From Massilia aurea (GTDB lineage Bacteria; Pseudomonadota; Gammaproteobacteria; Burkholderiales; Burkholderiaceae_D): a stretch of DNA of 64,000 nucleotides. The stretch covers positions 1,736,001 through 1,800,000 of the forward strand of contig NZ_JACHBX010000001.1 in assembly GCF_014200505.1 (NCBI RefSeq), written 5' to 3'. The notes under the pieces are model-generated. The model was not told where the DNA came from and made no database searches. It saw only the letters and a program-made list of their open reading frames with translations. Positions 20,101 to 27,937 of the stretch are shown in pieces (position 1 is the stretch's first letter; each line of letters opens with the position of its first letter). The translations under genes and the position numbers were made by a program.

Positions 20101-21659
20101 GTGGCCTGGCGCGCCTGTACGAACAACTGGTGTCGAAATCGTCCTGGCTGGCCACCCGCCGCCTGGCCGGCCAGAACGTGCTGAGTGCGCTGGAAACCTA
20201 CCGCACGTCGATGCGCAAGCTGGGCAAGGGCACGGGCGTGAATGCAGGCCGCTACCGGCGCGACGCGCAGGAAGCGATGGTCAATGCGCAGGCCGCCGTG
20301 CCGTGCTGGATCATGAGCCATGCCCGCGTGTCCGAAACGCTGCCGGCCAACCTTGGCGCGTTCGATCTCGTCATTGTCGACGAGGCCAGCCAGTCCGACC
20401 TGTGGGCGCTGCCGGCCGTCTTGCGCGGCAAGCAGCTCCTGGTGGTTGGCGACGACCGCCAGGTCTCGCCCGAAGCGGGCTTTGTTTCGGCTGCCAAGAT
20501 CACCGACCTGCGCCGGCGCTTTCTGGCGGGCCAGCCATTCGAAGCGGTACTCACGGCCGACATGTCGCTGTACGACATCGCCTCGACCGTGTTTGCCGCG
20601 TCGAAGGTCATGCTGCGCGAGCACTTCCGCAGCGTCGCGCCCATCATCGCCTACAGCAACCGCGTGTTCTACAAGGGCTTCATCCAGCCGCTGCGCATTC
20701 CCAAGGCGTCCGAGCGGCTCGATCCGCCGCTGATCGACGTGTTCGTGGCCAACGGATACCGCGAAAACAAGGGCCTGAACCGCCCCGAGGCCGAATTCAT
20801 CGTGGCCGAAATCGATGCCATCCTGCGCGATCCGGCCTATGCCGGGCGCACGCTGGGCGTGGTGTCGCTGCTGGGGCCCGAACAGGCGCAGCTCATCGAC
20901 AAGATGGTACGGTCACGCTGCGACATGGCCGAACTGGTCAAGCGCAACTTCGCCTGCGGCGACGCGCGCCTGTTCCAGGGCAGCGAGCGCGATATCATGT
21001 TCCTGTCGATGGTCGCCGACAGCAAGCAGCACCACGCGCTGTCCGGCGTGCAGTTCGACCAACGCTTCAACGTCGCCGCCTCGCGCGCGCGCGACCGCAT
21101 GTACCTCGTGCGCTCGGTGAAGCTCGAAGAACTGTCGACGCTCGACTTGCGCCGCACGCTGGTCGAACACTTCGCCAAGCCACTCGAATCCAATGAAGAA
21201 GCCACGAGCCTGATCGAGCTGTGCGAATCCGGTTTCGAGCGCGATGTGTACACGGAGTTGTTCGAGCGCGGCTACCGCGTCATTCCGCAAGTGCCGGCGG
21301 CCGGCTACCGCATCGATATGGTGGTGGAAGGCGCGCACGACCGGCGCCTGGCGATCGAGCTCGATGGCGACGACTTCCACGGGCCGGACCGGTGGCAGGC
21401 CGACATGGGCCGCCAGCGCGTGCTAGAACGCGCCGGCTGGACCTTCTGGCGCTGCTTCGCGTCGACCTGGTCGCTGCAGCGCGCGACGATCCTGGCCGAG
21501 CTGCTGGCGCGCCTGGCGGCGATGGGGATCGAGCCGCTCGGGGCCATGGCGCGCACGCCGCAGCTGGTTGAATACCGCGAATGGGGACGCGACGCGCTTA
21601 CCGAGGAAACGCCACCGTTACCACACAGCCTTGACCATCTACCTTCCGGGCAATCATGA
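17112..21659 (+). CDS. SF1 (DNA2/NAM7-like) helicase fused to a restriction-endonuclease-type domain
   Basis: About 1515 residues from ATG 17112, which has GGGAAG nine bases upstream; an upstream ATG at 17070 overlaps a TACAAT -10-like box and is less likely. Walker A GPPGTGKTHT is at about 403, a long insertion follows, Walker B VDEAS is at 1090, then GDDRQVSPE and later SF1 motifs (REHFRS, FNVAASRARDRM). The C-terminal 130 residues form a PD-(D/E)xK-like nuclease with D1402, E1416 and D1418 (IDMVV ... AIELDGD), resembling the Vsr/MTES_1575 group. Such helicase-nuclease fusions occur in genome maintenance and in antiphage defence. No known partner gene is adjacent. Its 3' end overlaps the convergent kinase by 62 bases. 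Confidence 0.88.
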   Translation: MHTSAQRMSALLDYLVEQAKDIDPSAFTLAKVTEFKKTFTDLATLPWIEFNVETEQDDLWLRVHRLESTSPPLLADPALAPYLLIGADPSGNPPALNDATLADARHEDAAHATDDQAKQRVEERDAERRARAAQGLAAYLPPWQEWAARERPRRQVITLYADLFALKARLESEEAARPLELVWGMGLSSWQMRTPAPVDFHYPLITQALEIDIDPTSHAIGLRPRQLDAHLELDAFAACGVPGIGDVERAARSLLAARGDSTLSPFAPEMIEPILKLIAGQVSADARYDMAATQAPPPGERLVVTHGWVIFARPRATHFLIDDIARLKDRVDDAEALPDGPLSLVTPPGSAVLEHEPIAFRGLSGGAVNAGEPRELYFPLPYNREQETIVQQLERSPGVTVQGPPGTGKTHTIANIISHYLASGKRILVTSKGEPALKVLQEKIPESIRPLTVALLSGDKEGMCQFQASIEAIIHTLSHLNPQLETEAIAACRVALDRAHAETAAIDTRIDEIAHAQLAAVSVDGVEMRAQKMAELVIDGRERFGWFDDDLSLAPHHAPPFGDEQAMGLREARRRLGADLVYCNARLPAADALPSAQATGRLHDTLLAMRDIERDEASGALPPLRATTPDVFAAAQALQTALAGAIATAAEVEASGVDWAHAVRLKSRQSQFVTERGAFEALLPEMDALLRARAEFMQRPVTAPTEALGNPKAVEAINRAVETGKPFGLLSFGGGDVKQQIAAIRVAGLAPASSDDWAHVQRYAALQNRLHSFAVRWNAFAPDLSLPVLVADVAQLRAIEQILTTARAAHAQATTHDVQLPSLAQAVFSQPPTNDLLGREADLLRVRDYLARHLARAGLEQARTAMAALRGVLAGADGPVGVRLREFAGQTLGTPGLAADTVGADYAALLAELRRIAALAPDLAAVRDLAEQVAQHGAARLATRLTTIPVDAHGDDGVFPVRWRDAWTWARLKSYLDGIDARDEMLGLAERRHELERGLARLYEQLVSKSSWLATRRLAGQNVLSALETYRTSMRKLGKGTGVNAGRYRRDAQEAMVNAQAAVPCWIMSHARVSETLPANLGAFDLVIVDEASQSDLWALPAVLRGKQLLVVGDDRQVSPEAGFVSAAKITDLRRRFLAGQPFEAVLTADMSLYDIASTVFAASKVMLREHFRSVAPIIAYSNRVFYKGFIQPLRIPKASERLDPPLIDVFVANGYRENKGLNRPEAEFIVAEIDAILRDPAYAGRTLGVVSLLGPEQAQLIDKMVRSRCDMAELVKRNFACGDARLFQGSERDIMFLSMVADSKQHHALSGVQFDQRFNVAASRARDRMYLVRSVKLEELSTLDLRRTLVEHFAKPLESNEEATSLIELCESGFERDVYTELFERGYRVIPQVPAAGYRIDMVVEGAHDRRLAIELDGDDFHGPDRWQADMGRQRVLERAGWTFWRCFASTWSLQRATILAELLARLAAMGIEPLGAMARTPQLVEYREWGRDALTEETPPLPHSLDHLPSGQS

Positions 21660-22989
21660 CCGTGGCCCCGTGCTGGTCGGCGATCTGGCGCACGATGCTC
21701 AGGCCAAGACCAGCTCCCGACTTGCCACCGGGCCGCAGCCGGTAATAGGGACGGAACACGTTTTCCGTTTCTTCGTCCGGCACCGGGTCGCCATCGTTGG
21801 ATACGCGCAGCAGGCATTGGCCCTCGCTGCAGTCGATGGCCACGTCGATGTCCCCGCGCGCCAGGCCATGCCGGGACGCGTTTTCGATCAGGTTGCGCAG
21901 CAGTTGCTGCAGCCGGTACGGGTCGCCCTGCACGCTGCAATCGTGCGTGGCGGACAAGCCGAGTGACTGGCCGCGCCGGTCGAGCAAGGGTTCCTGCAGC
22001 GCCATCACGTCGCGGCAGACTTCGGCCAGCGAAACCTGGCGCTGCAACTGCATGTCGGTGCCGGACGCAAGCCGGCTGAAGGTCAGCAGCTGCTCGGCCA
22101 GCTGCGTCGTGCGCTCGAGCGCCCCCACCGCCTCGCCAAGCGACGCATCGCACTCGGCCTGATTGGCCGCGCGCAGCGCGTTCTGCACATGCAGCTGCAC
22201 CGCCGCAATCGGCGTGCGGATCTCGTGCGCCGCCGCATCGATGAATTGCTGTTCGCGCTCGAACGCCGCAGCCACCCGCTGCAACAGGCTGTTGAGTTCA
22301 TCGACCACCGGCGCCAGCTCGCGTGGCAAATCCGGCAGTTCGACGGGCGCAAGCGACTCCGGCTCGCGCCGGGCGATGGCATCGGCCAGCGTGCGCAGCG
22401 GCGCCAGGTTCGTCGCCAGCACCAGGTTGACCGCCAGCACCAGCAGGATGCCGCCGATGATGACGGGCGCCAGCACCGATGCGCCGAGCTGCTCGACCAT
22501 CTCTTCGCGCACCTCGTCCTTCTCGGCCACAACCACCCACACATGGCCCGATTTGAGCGCAAACACCTGCCACAGGGTCTCGCCCAGCAGCTTGCTGGTA
22601 TAGCCTGCCGCCAGGGGCCCGAGCGGCGCTTCCGGCGCCGACGCCGAGCGGGCCAGCAGGCGCCCGTCGGCGTTCCAGACCTGGAAGGCGATCTTGTGTT
22701 CGTACGGGTGGCCATATGGCGTCGGGCCGCCCGAGTAGCCGAGCTGCTGCGGAATCGGGATCACGATGGGCGCGCCGATGGTGGCCGTCTCGAGCTGGTG
22801 GGCCGCCAGCGTTTCGAGCACGCGCGCCGAACTGGCCAGGCGGGCGCTGAAGAATTCTTCGGACTCATGACCGGCGAACCAGTGGGCAGCCAGCGAGATA
22901 CCCCCTAGGATCAGGAGCATGCACGCCATCGTGCGCACGATCAGGCGCCGGCGGATCGAATAGCGGCGACCGCTCATGCGGCCGCTCAT
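21598..22989 (-). CDS. QseC/PmrB-like sensor histidine kinase
   Basis: 463 residues. A first helix at about 14-35, a periplasmic loop and a second helix near 160-180 lead to a HAMP-like stretch. The HisKA H-box is AAAHEIRTPIAAVQL and the HATPase region ends with GAGLGLSIVRQI. The start overlaps the response regulator stop (ATGA), so the two are coupled. As the last gene of the seven-gene operon it likely senses an envelope or metabolite signal for the genes it is transcribed with. Its last 62 bases overlap the convergent helicase gene. Confidence 0.92.
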   Translation of the reverse strand: MSGRMSGRRYSIRRRLIVRTMACMLLILGGISLAAHWFAGHESEEFFSARLASSARVLETLAAHQLETATIGAPIVIPIPQQLGYSGGPTPYGHPYEHKIAFQVWNADGRLLARSASAPEAPLGPLAAGYTSKLLGETLWQVFALKSGHVWVVVAEKDEVREEMVEQLGASVLAPVIIGGILLVLAVNLVLATNLAPLRTLADAIARREPESLAPVELPDLPRELAPVVDELNSLLQRVAAAFEREQQFIDAAAHEIRTPIAAVQLHVQNALRAANQAECDASLGEAVGALERTTQLAEQLLTFSRLASGTDMQLQRQVSLAEVCRDVMALQEPLLDRRGQSLGLSATHDCSVQGDPYRLQQLLRNLIENASRHGLARGDIDVAIDCSEGQCLLRVSNDGDPVPDEETENVFRPYYRLRPGGKSGAGLGLSIVRQIADQHGATVMIARKVDGQGCVVTVAFPR

Positions 22990-23651
22990 GTAGCCAGATT
23001 CCCGATGCGGTAGCCAAGCCCGCGCACTGTCTTGATGAGGTCAGGGTCGGTCTTGCGCCGCACATGGTGCACGTAGACGTCGATGGCATTGCTGGCCACG
23101 CCCTCGCCCCAGCCGTACAGCGACGCTTCGAGTTCGCTGCGGGTAAACACCTTGTTGGGCTGCTCGACGAGCCGCCGGAGCAGCATGAATTCGCGGTGCT
23201 GCAGATCGATCGGCTGGTTTTTCCAGCTGACCGCCATGCCCGCAAGATCCAGCGCCAGGTCGCCAAAGCGCAGCTGGTTGACCGACAGGCCGGCGCGGCG
23301 CCGTTCCAGTACCCTCACGCGTGCCAGCAGTTCATCGACATCGAACGGCTTGATCAGGTAATCGTCGGCGCCCAGGTCGAGCGCGACGATCCGGTCGCGC
23401 ACCGCATCGCGCGCCGACAGCACCAGCACCGGCACGGCATTGCCGGCGCGCCGCACCCGGGCCAGCACATCGATGCCGTCCAGGCGCGGCAGGCCGAGGT
23501 CGAGGATGGCCAGGTCGAACGCATTGTGTTCCAGCGCGGCGACCGCTGCCACGCCATCACCCACATGCTCGACCGTGTAACACGCCCGCCCCAGGGCGAG
23601 CTTCAGGCCCGAAGCCAGCGATTCATCATCTTCGACAAGTAGTATTCGCAT
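22986..23651 (-). CDS. OmpR-family response regulator (QseB/PmrA type)
   Basis: 221 residues: receiver domain with EDD at 7-9, phospho-acceptor D51 in LAILDLGLPRLDG and a conserved Lys in YLIKPFD, then a winged-helix DNA-binding domain ending in TVRGLGYRIG. The closest well-known relatives by motif are QseB, PmrA/BasR and TctD. It sits 22 bases after the TPR gene and overlaps the kinase gene. A PmrA-like direct repeat lies upstream of the operon (27938-27954), so it probably controls its own operon. Confidence 0.93.
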   Translation of the reverse strand: MRILLVEDDESLASGLKLALGRACYTVEHVGDGVAAVAALEHNAFDLAILDLGLPRLDGIDVLARVRRAGNAVPVLVLSARDAVRDRIVALDLGADDYLIKPFDVDELLARVRVLERRRAGLSVNQLRFGDLALDLAGMAVSWKNQPIDLQHREFMLLRRLVEQPNKVFTRSELEASLYGWGEGVASNAIDVYVHHVRRKTDPDLIKTVRGLGYRIGNLAT

Positions 23652-23673
23652 CCCGCGCGTCTCCAGCAGCTTG

Positions 23674-24324
23674 TTATTTGCGCTTGGCCGCGACCTGCGC
23701 CAGCAACGCTTCGGCTTCGGCACGCCGGCCTGCATCGGCCAGCTTGCGGCCAGGCCGCGCCGGCGCCTGCAGCGCCTTGCGCAGGCAGCGCTCGGCGCCG
23801 GCAAAGTCACCCTGACGGTATAAAAAGTCGCCCAGGAAGTAGTTGGCGTCGATCCCGTCCGGGTTCAGCACCAGCCCCTGCTGCAGGTACTCGCGCGCCT
23901 TGTCCTTGTCGCCAAAGCCGATCGGCCATCCCGGCACCTGATAATACAGGCTCCCGAGGCTCGTGTACGCAGAACCGCCCAACGCCTTCGGGTCGGCCTG
24001 CAGCGCCGCTTCGAAATCCTTCTTCGCTGTTTTGGCCAGGCCCAGCGCGCCCAGACCGCCCTTGGCGCCGGCGTGGCTGGCCACGACAATGCCATGCCAG
24101 ATCAGCACGCCGGCGCTGTCGGGATAGCGTGACAGGACCGTGTCCGCTTCGGCGCTCAGCGCCTCGAATGCGCGCTCCTGCCCACCGGCGGGCGCGCCGT
24201 ACTTCACTTGTTCCCAGCGTTGTTGCAGGGTACTGACGGCGTCGTCGGCGGGTGCGGCCAGGGCGACGTTGAAGGCTGCCATGCCCAATACGAATGTGGT
24301 GAGTGTGCGATGCGATAATTTCAT
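23674..24324 (-). CDS. Secreted TPR-repeat protein
   Basis: 216 residues. A signal peptide spans about 1-23 (TTFVLGMAAFNVALA), so the product should be periplasmic. The body is alpha-helical with TPR-like segments (SAYTSLGSLYYQV, KAREYLQQGLVLNPDGIDANYFLGDFLYRQGDFAGAERCL). It overlaps the SDR stop by four bases (ATGA), which binds it to the biosynthetic genes. A scaffold, chaperone or sensor-accessory role is possible; nothing in the sequence decides between them. Confidence 0.85.
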   Translation of the reverse strand: MKLSHRTLTTFVLGMAAFNVALAAPADDAVSTLQQRWEQVKYGAPAGGQERAFEALSAEADTVLSRYPDSAGVLIWHGIVVASHAGAKGGLGALGLAKTAKKDFEAALQADPKALGGSAYTSLGSLYYQVPGWPIGFGDKDKAREYLQQGLVLNPDGIDANYFLGDFLYRQGDFAGAERCLRKALQAPARPGRKLADAGRRAEAEALLAQVAAKRK

Positions 24325-25139
24325 GATGACCTCGGTTGTGCGCGCCGGACAGGCGCCGGCATATGTTTGCGAATGACAGGCAACTGGCCGCGGATGGCCC
24401 GGTCGGGCAAGCCCGGCAGCAGGTGGTTGAGCAGGACCAGCAGCGCTTCCTTCAGCCCCGGCTTGTGCTCCCACGCCGAGCCTTCGATGAACGCGCATAG
24501 CTGGCGCGCCACATCGGCCGGCTCGTCCAGCGCCACGCCCATCTCGGCATTCATCGCCTCGACCGGGCCGGCATTGATCGGCGTGCGGGTCGCGCGCGGG
24601 ATGAAGTGCCGCACCTCGACCCCGGTATCGGCCAGTTCGCGCCGAAGCGCCTGCGTGAAACCACGCAGGCCAGCCTTGCTCGCGCAGTAGCCGGCAAACC
24701 CGGGGTAGCCCAGATAGCCGAACAGCGAGCCGACATTGATGACCTGCGCGCTCGTTGCGTTGCGCAGTTGCGGCAGCAGACGCTGCGTGAGCAGCATCGG
24801 CGCGAGCAGGTTTACCTCGAGCAGGTTGCGCAGCGCCGCCGGATCCTGGCTCTGGAACGCATGGAAGTCATTGATGCCGGCGTTGTTGATCAACAGATTG
24901 ACGCCACCCAGCTCGTTCGCTGCTGCGACCACGGCATCGAGCGTCGCTGCTTGCGTGGCGTCGCCCACGACGATCCGCACCAGATGCGGTCCAAGCCGTG
25001 CACGCAGCGTCTCGAGCACGCCGCGGTTGCGGCCAACGAGCACCATCGATGTGCAGTACGGCGCCAGGGCCACCGCAAGCGCCTGGCCGATGCCCCCGCT
25101 CGCGCCGGTCAGGACCAGCCGCCATTTCATGTGCGCCAT
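24321..25139 (-). CDS. Classical short-chain dehydrogenase/reductase
   Basis: 272 residues. The cofactor motif TGASGGIG is at 11-18, NNAG at 85-88, and the catalytic Ser138, Tyr151 and Lys155 (YCASK) are all present, so the enzyme should be active with NAD(P)H. R37 after the second strand (GRNRG) favours NADP. It starts one base after the iron-enzyme stop and overlaps the TPR gene. In this context it likely reduces an aldehyde or ketone made by the ligase and iron enzyme. Confidence 0.92.
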   Translation of the reverse strand: MAHMKWRLVLTGASGGIGQALAVALAPYCTSMVLVGRNRGVLETLRARLGPHLVRIVVGDATQAATLDAVVAAANELGGVNLLINNAGINDFHAFQSQDPAALRNLLEVNLLAPMLLTQRLLPQLRNATSAQVINVGSLFGYLGYPGFAGYCASKAGLRGFTQALRRELADTGVEVRHFIPRATRTPINAGPVEAMNAEMGVALDEPADVARQLCAFIEGSAWEHKPGLKEALLVLLNHLLPGLPDRAIRGQLPVIRKHMPAPVRRAQPRSS

Positions 25140-25140
25140 G

Positions 25141-25812
25141 CTAGACCCCGGCCAGGCTGGCGCTGCGCTGCGGCAGGCTGCGGAAGATGTCGCCGTACAA
25201 GCGATACATCATGCGCGCGCTGTGGATGATCGCGTCGCGATCGGCGGCCCGCTCGACCCGGTTCATCAGGCTCACGAAGAACGCGACATGGGCCAGGTCG
25301 AGACTGCCGTGCGACGTCAGGTAGCTGAACGCGGCATCCGGCAGATCCAGGCGCAGCTGGATGGTCTGCGCGGCCTGCGTCGCCAGCGCGGTGCTGGTGC
25401 CTTCCAGCACGTGCACCATGCCGAAAAAGCCGATCGGGTTGCCGCGGTCGACCCCGTGGTAGGCATAGGCCACCATCAGTTCGGTCGCCGGCAGCGGCTT
25501 TGAGTCGCGCGCCAGCTTCGGATCGCCGCCACAGGCGGCGATATCGGACAGAATCCACTCCTCGTGGCCGATTTCTTCTTCGATGTATTCGGCGATGGCC
25601 TGGCGCAGCCACCCTTGCTCGTCACCCAGCCGGCTGCCGCATGCCATCATCAAAGGGACCGTGTGCTTCACGTGGTGATAGGCCTGCGTCAGGAAGGCCA
25701 CGTACTGGGCCAGGTCGATGTCGCCCGTCAGTGCCTGCCCGATCAGCGGCGTGCCAAGCAGTTGCTGACGCTGGGGTTCGGTGTGCTGGCACAGGATGTC
25801 GTAGAACTGCAT
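25141..25812 (-). CDS. Heme-oxygenase-like iron-containing redox enzyme (TenA/UndA-like fold)
   Basis: 223 residues, all helical, matching the iron-containing redox (Haem_oxygenas_2) group. Probable metal ligands are E80 and H83 in EEEIGHEEW, E137 in MVHVLEGTS, and D172/H175 in SLDLAHVAFF. Such non-heme diiron enzymes include UndA, which makes a terminal alkene from a fatty acid, and BesC, which cleaves amino acids. AAGGAG seven bases before the ATG supports the start; a longer upstream frame is an antisense-type artefact. It lies between the AMP ligase and the SDR, fitting oxidation of an activated or free acyl substrate. Confidence 0.88.
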   Translation of the reverse strand: MQFYDILCQHTEPQRQQLLGTPLIGQALTGDIDLAQYVAFLTQAYHHVKHTVPLMMACGSRLGDEQGWLRQAIAEYIEEEIGHEEWILSDIAACGGDPKLARDSKPLPATELMVAYAYHGVDRGNPIGFFGMVHVLEGTSTALATQAAQTIQLRLDLPDAAFSYLTSHGSLDLAHVAFFVSLMNRVERAADRDAIIHSARMMYRLYGDIFRSLPQRSASLAGV

Positions 25813-25823
25813 ACATTGCTCCT

Positions 25824-27290
25824 TCAGGACTGGTAAATTTGTTCGATGTGCGCCGCGCAGCGCAAGCGCGCCGTGTCGCGCCGCAGGCGTCCATTGACGG
25901 TCGCAGTGCCATCGGCTTCGCTGAACGGCGCGGTACGGAACCACGCGCCGATGCGGGCATAATCGGGCAACTCCTGGTTGACCCGTTCGACGGCGGCGTC
26001 GATCACCGCATCCGGCGCATCCGCCTGCAGCGGCACGATGGCCGCCGCCAGGTAAGCGCGCGCGTCGCCGACCACCATCGCCTGGGCCATGACGCCCGTG
26101 CCGAGCAACAGCGACTCGGGCCACTCGGGCGACACGTTGCGCCCGTAGGCGGTGACCAGCACATTGTTCTTGCGCCCGTCGATGTACAGGTAGCCGTCGG
26201 CATCGAGATGGCCGATGTCGCCGGTGCCCAGCCAGGTGTCCTGGCCAGGCGCGTGGTCTCCGGAAGCCTGGCCCAGATAGCCCGCCATGACGCCGCCGCC
26301 GACTTCGATTTCGCCATCCGGCGCGATGCGCACGCTGCGATTGGGGAGCGGCTTGCCGGCGCTGCCGATCCGCGCCTGCCCCGGCAGATTGAGCGACACG
26401 ACGGAACCGCACTCAGACAAGCCGTAGCCTTCGTACACGGGGAACCCCCTGGCCTGCGCCGCCTCGATCAGCGCCTTGGGCGTTCTTGCCCCACCGACGG
26501 CGATGAACTTGAGACTGGCAATGCGTGGATCGTCCGGCCGTACCGCGGCCACCAGCGCCTGCAACATTTGCGGCAACAGGATCACGCTCTCGGCGCGCGT
26601 GGCGGCGATGGCGGCAAGACAGACACCGGGGTCGAACGACGCCGCGCCGCGCAGGCCGGTCATGGCCAGCGGCAGGCTGATATTGCGCGCGCCCGACAGC
26701 ATGGCCGTATAGGTACCGGCGATGTTTTCAAGCAGGACCGACAGCGGCAGCAGATTCAGATGGCGCCGGATGTTCAGGCCGGCCAGCGCGTCGGCCAGCA
26801 CCTGTGCCAGCGCCCACTGCTGGCTGGAACCCAGGCACACGCCTTTCGGCTGGGCCGTGGTGCCCGACGTGAACGTCACTTTCTGCACGCCGGGCGGCAC
26901 GGTGCCGGGCAGCCTGGCGCCCGCATACAGTGACAAGGCGCCGGGCGTGGCGACCGCCGTGGTGTAGCCCAGCGCGCCGGCCAGCGCCGCATCGACGCAG
27001 AACAGGCCATCGACGGCGGCCTGCGTCAGCGCGTGGCGCCACTGGGGCGGCGTGAAGAACGACGGCAGCGGCACCAGCGTCATGCCTGCTTCGTGCACGG
27101 CCAGGTCGATGGCGATCCATTCGGGACCGTTGTCGGCCAGGATCGCCAGCGCAGCGCCCGGGCGGAACGTCGCGCGCAGCATCTGCGCCAGCGCTTCGAC
27201 ACGCTCGATCAGCACGCTGGCGCTCCAGCTGCCGTGCGCGCCTTCCAGCACGGCGCCGCTTGCGGGGAGATTAGCGCGCCAGTTGATCAT
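25824..27290 (-). CDS. AMP-dependent acyl/aryl ligase (ANL family)
   Basis: 488 residues. Core motifs are visible: TFTSGTTAQPKG (P-loop), YGLSECGSV, and TGDIGHLDADGYLYIDGRK. The C-terminal A10 motif reads TVNGRLRRD, so the usual catalytic lysine is Arg (R468). ANL enzymes adenylate a carboxylate and pass it to CoA or a carrier; the substitution could limit adenylation or reflect a subfamily. The start overlaps the upstream T_hemolysin gene by 20 bases, implying coupling. The substrate is unknown, but FadD-like overall features favour a fatty acid. Confidence 0.9.
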   Translation of the reverse strand: MINWRANLPASGAVLEGAHGSWSASVLIERVEALAQMLRATFRPGAALAILADNGPEWIAIDLAVHEAGMTLVPLPSFFTPPQWRHALTQAAVDGLFCVDAALAGALGYTTAVATPGALSLYAGARLPGTVPPGVQKVTFTSGTTAQPKGVCLGSSQQWALAQVLADALAGLNIRRHLNLLPLSVLLENIAGTYTAMLSGARNISLPLAMTGLRGAASFDPGVCLAAIAATRAESVILLPQMLQALVAAVRPDDPRIASLKFIAVGGARTPKALIEAAQARGFPVYEGYGLSECGSVVSLNLPGQARIGSAGKPLPNRSVRIAPDGEIEVGGGVMAGYLGQASGDHAPGQDTWLGTGDIGHLDADGYLYIDGRKNNVLVTAYGRNVSPEWPESLLLGTGVMAQAMVVGDARAYLAAAIVPLQADAPDAVIDAAVERVNQELPDYARIGAWFRTAPFSEADGTATVNGRLRRDTARLRCAAHIEQIYQS

Positions 27291-27891
27291 GACCGAATCC
27301 AATATTGCCGAACATGACTTGCGGATGGGTCGCGTAATAGCTGCCCCATGCCCCCTGCGCCTGCCCCAGGCGCGCCGGGTCGGCGTCCGCCAGCACCGAC
27401 GGCGCCAGCCGCAGCCGTGCAAATGAATTGAGCAGTGCGCGCGTGGCGGTGAACGTGACCCAGACCAGGCCCTGGCAATGCAGCTGGTGCGTCATGGCCA
27501 CGATCAGGGCGCGCGCGGCGCCCGCATCGGTACTGGCCAGGTTGCCCACTTCAACGATGCTGCCGCGTGCGACCGGCCGGCCGGTGCGCGCGCCGATTTC
27601 GGTTTCGACCGGGCCGTCCAGATAATGTTCGAGAAACAGCCGGCCTTCGCCCGCCAGCGAATAACCGAGCGCTGCCACCCAGCGCCCGGCGCTGTCGCGA
27701 CGGCCGGCGAGCGTATGGCAGAAATGCAGCAAGGTGGCGCCGTAGACGCGGGCAAACTCGGCAGCGATGAAGGCTTCGAGCGATGCGCGTTCCGGATGGT
27801 CCGGCGCCACGAGTTCAAGAGTGCGCCCGGCCCCGGTTGCGGCGGGTGGCGTGGCGCTGGCGCGAGTCGCGCATGGCATGGTGGTCGACAC
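27271..27891 (-). CDS. T_hemolysin family (GNAT-like) protein
   Basis: 206 residues. The block GSIVEVGNLAS (111-120) with E114, plus AALGYSLAGEGRLFLEHYL, matches the 'thermostable hemolysin' family, which belongs to the acetyltransferase clan. There is no signal peptide or membrane segment, so a secreted toxin is unlikely and an acyltransferase role is more plausible. The GTG start has AGGAG with a six-base spacer; ATG four codons later is an alternative. It is the first gene of the seven-gene operon and lies 47 bases downstream of a PmrA-like box. Confidence 0.88.
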   Translation of the reverse strand: MSTTMPCATRASATPPAATGAGRTLELVAPDHPERASLEAFIAAEFARVYGATLLHFCHTLAGRRDSAGRWVAALGYSLAGEGRLFLEHYLDGPVETEIGARTGRPVARGSIVEVGNLASTDAGAARALIVAMTHQLHCQGLVWVTFTATRALLNSFARLRLAPSVLADADPARLGQAQGAWGSYYATHPQVMFGNIGFGHDQLAR

Positions 27892-27937
27892 TGGTCACTC
27901 CTTTTGTTGTTCCCATGGCGAAACTTATGGGGGCAAC

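Noticed and set aside
25813..26412. A 200-codon N-terminal extension of the iron-containing redox enzyme.
   Set aside because: The extension overlaps the AMP ligase in another frame, and AAGGAG stands at the shorter start (25812).
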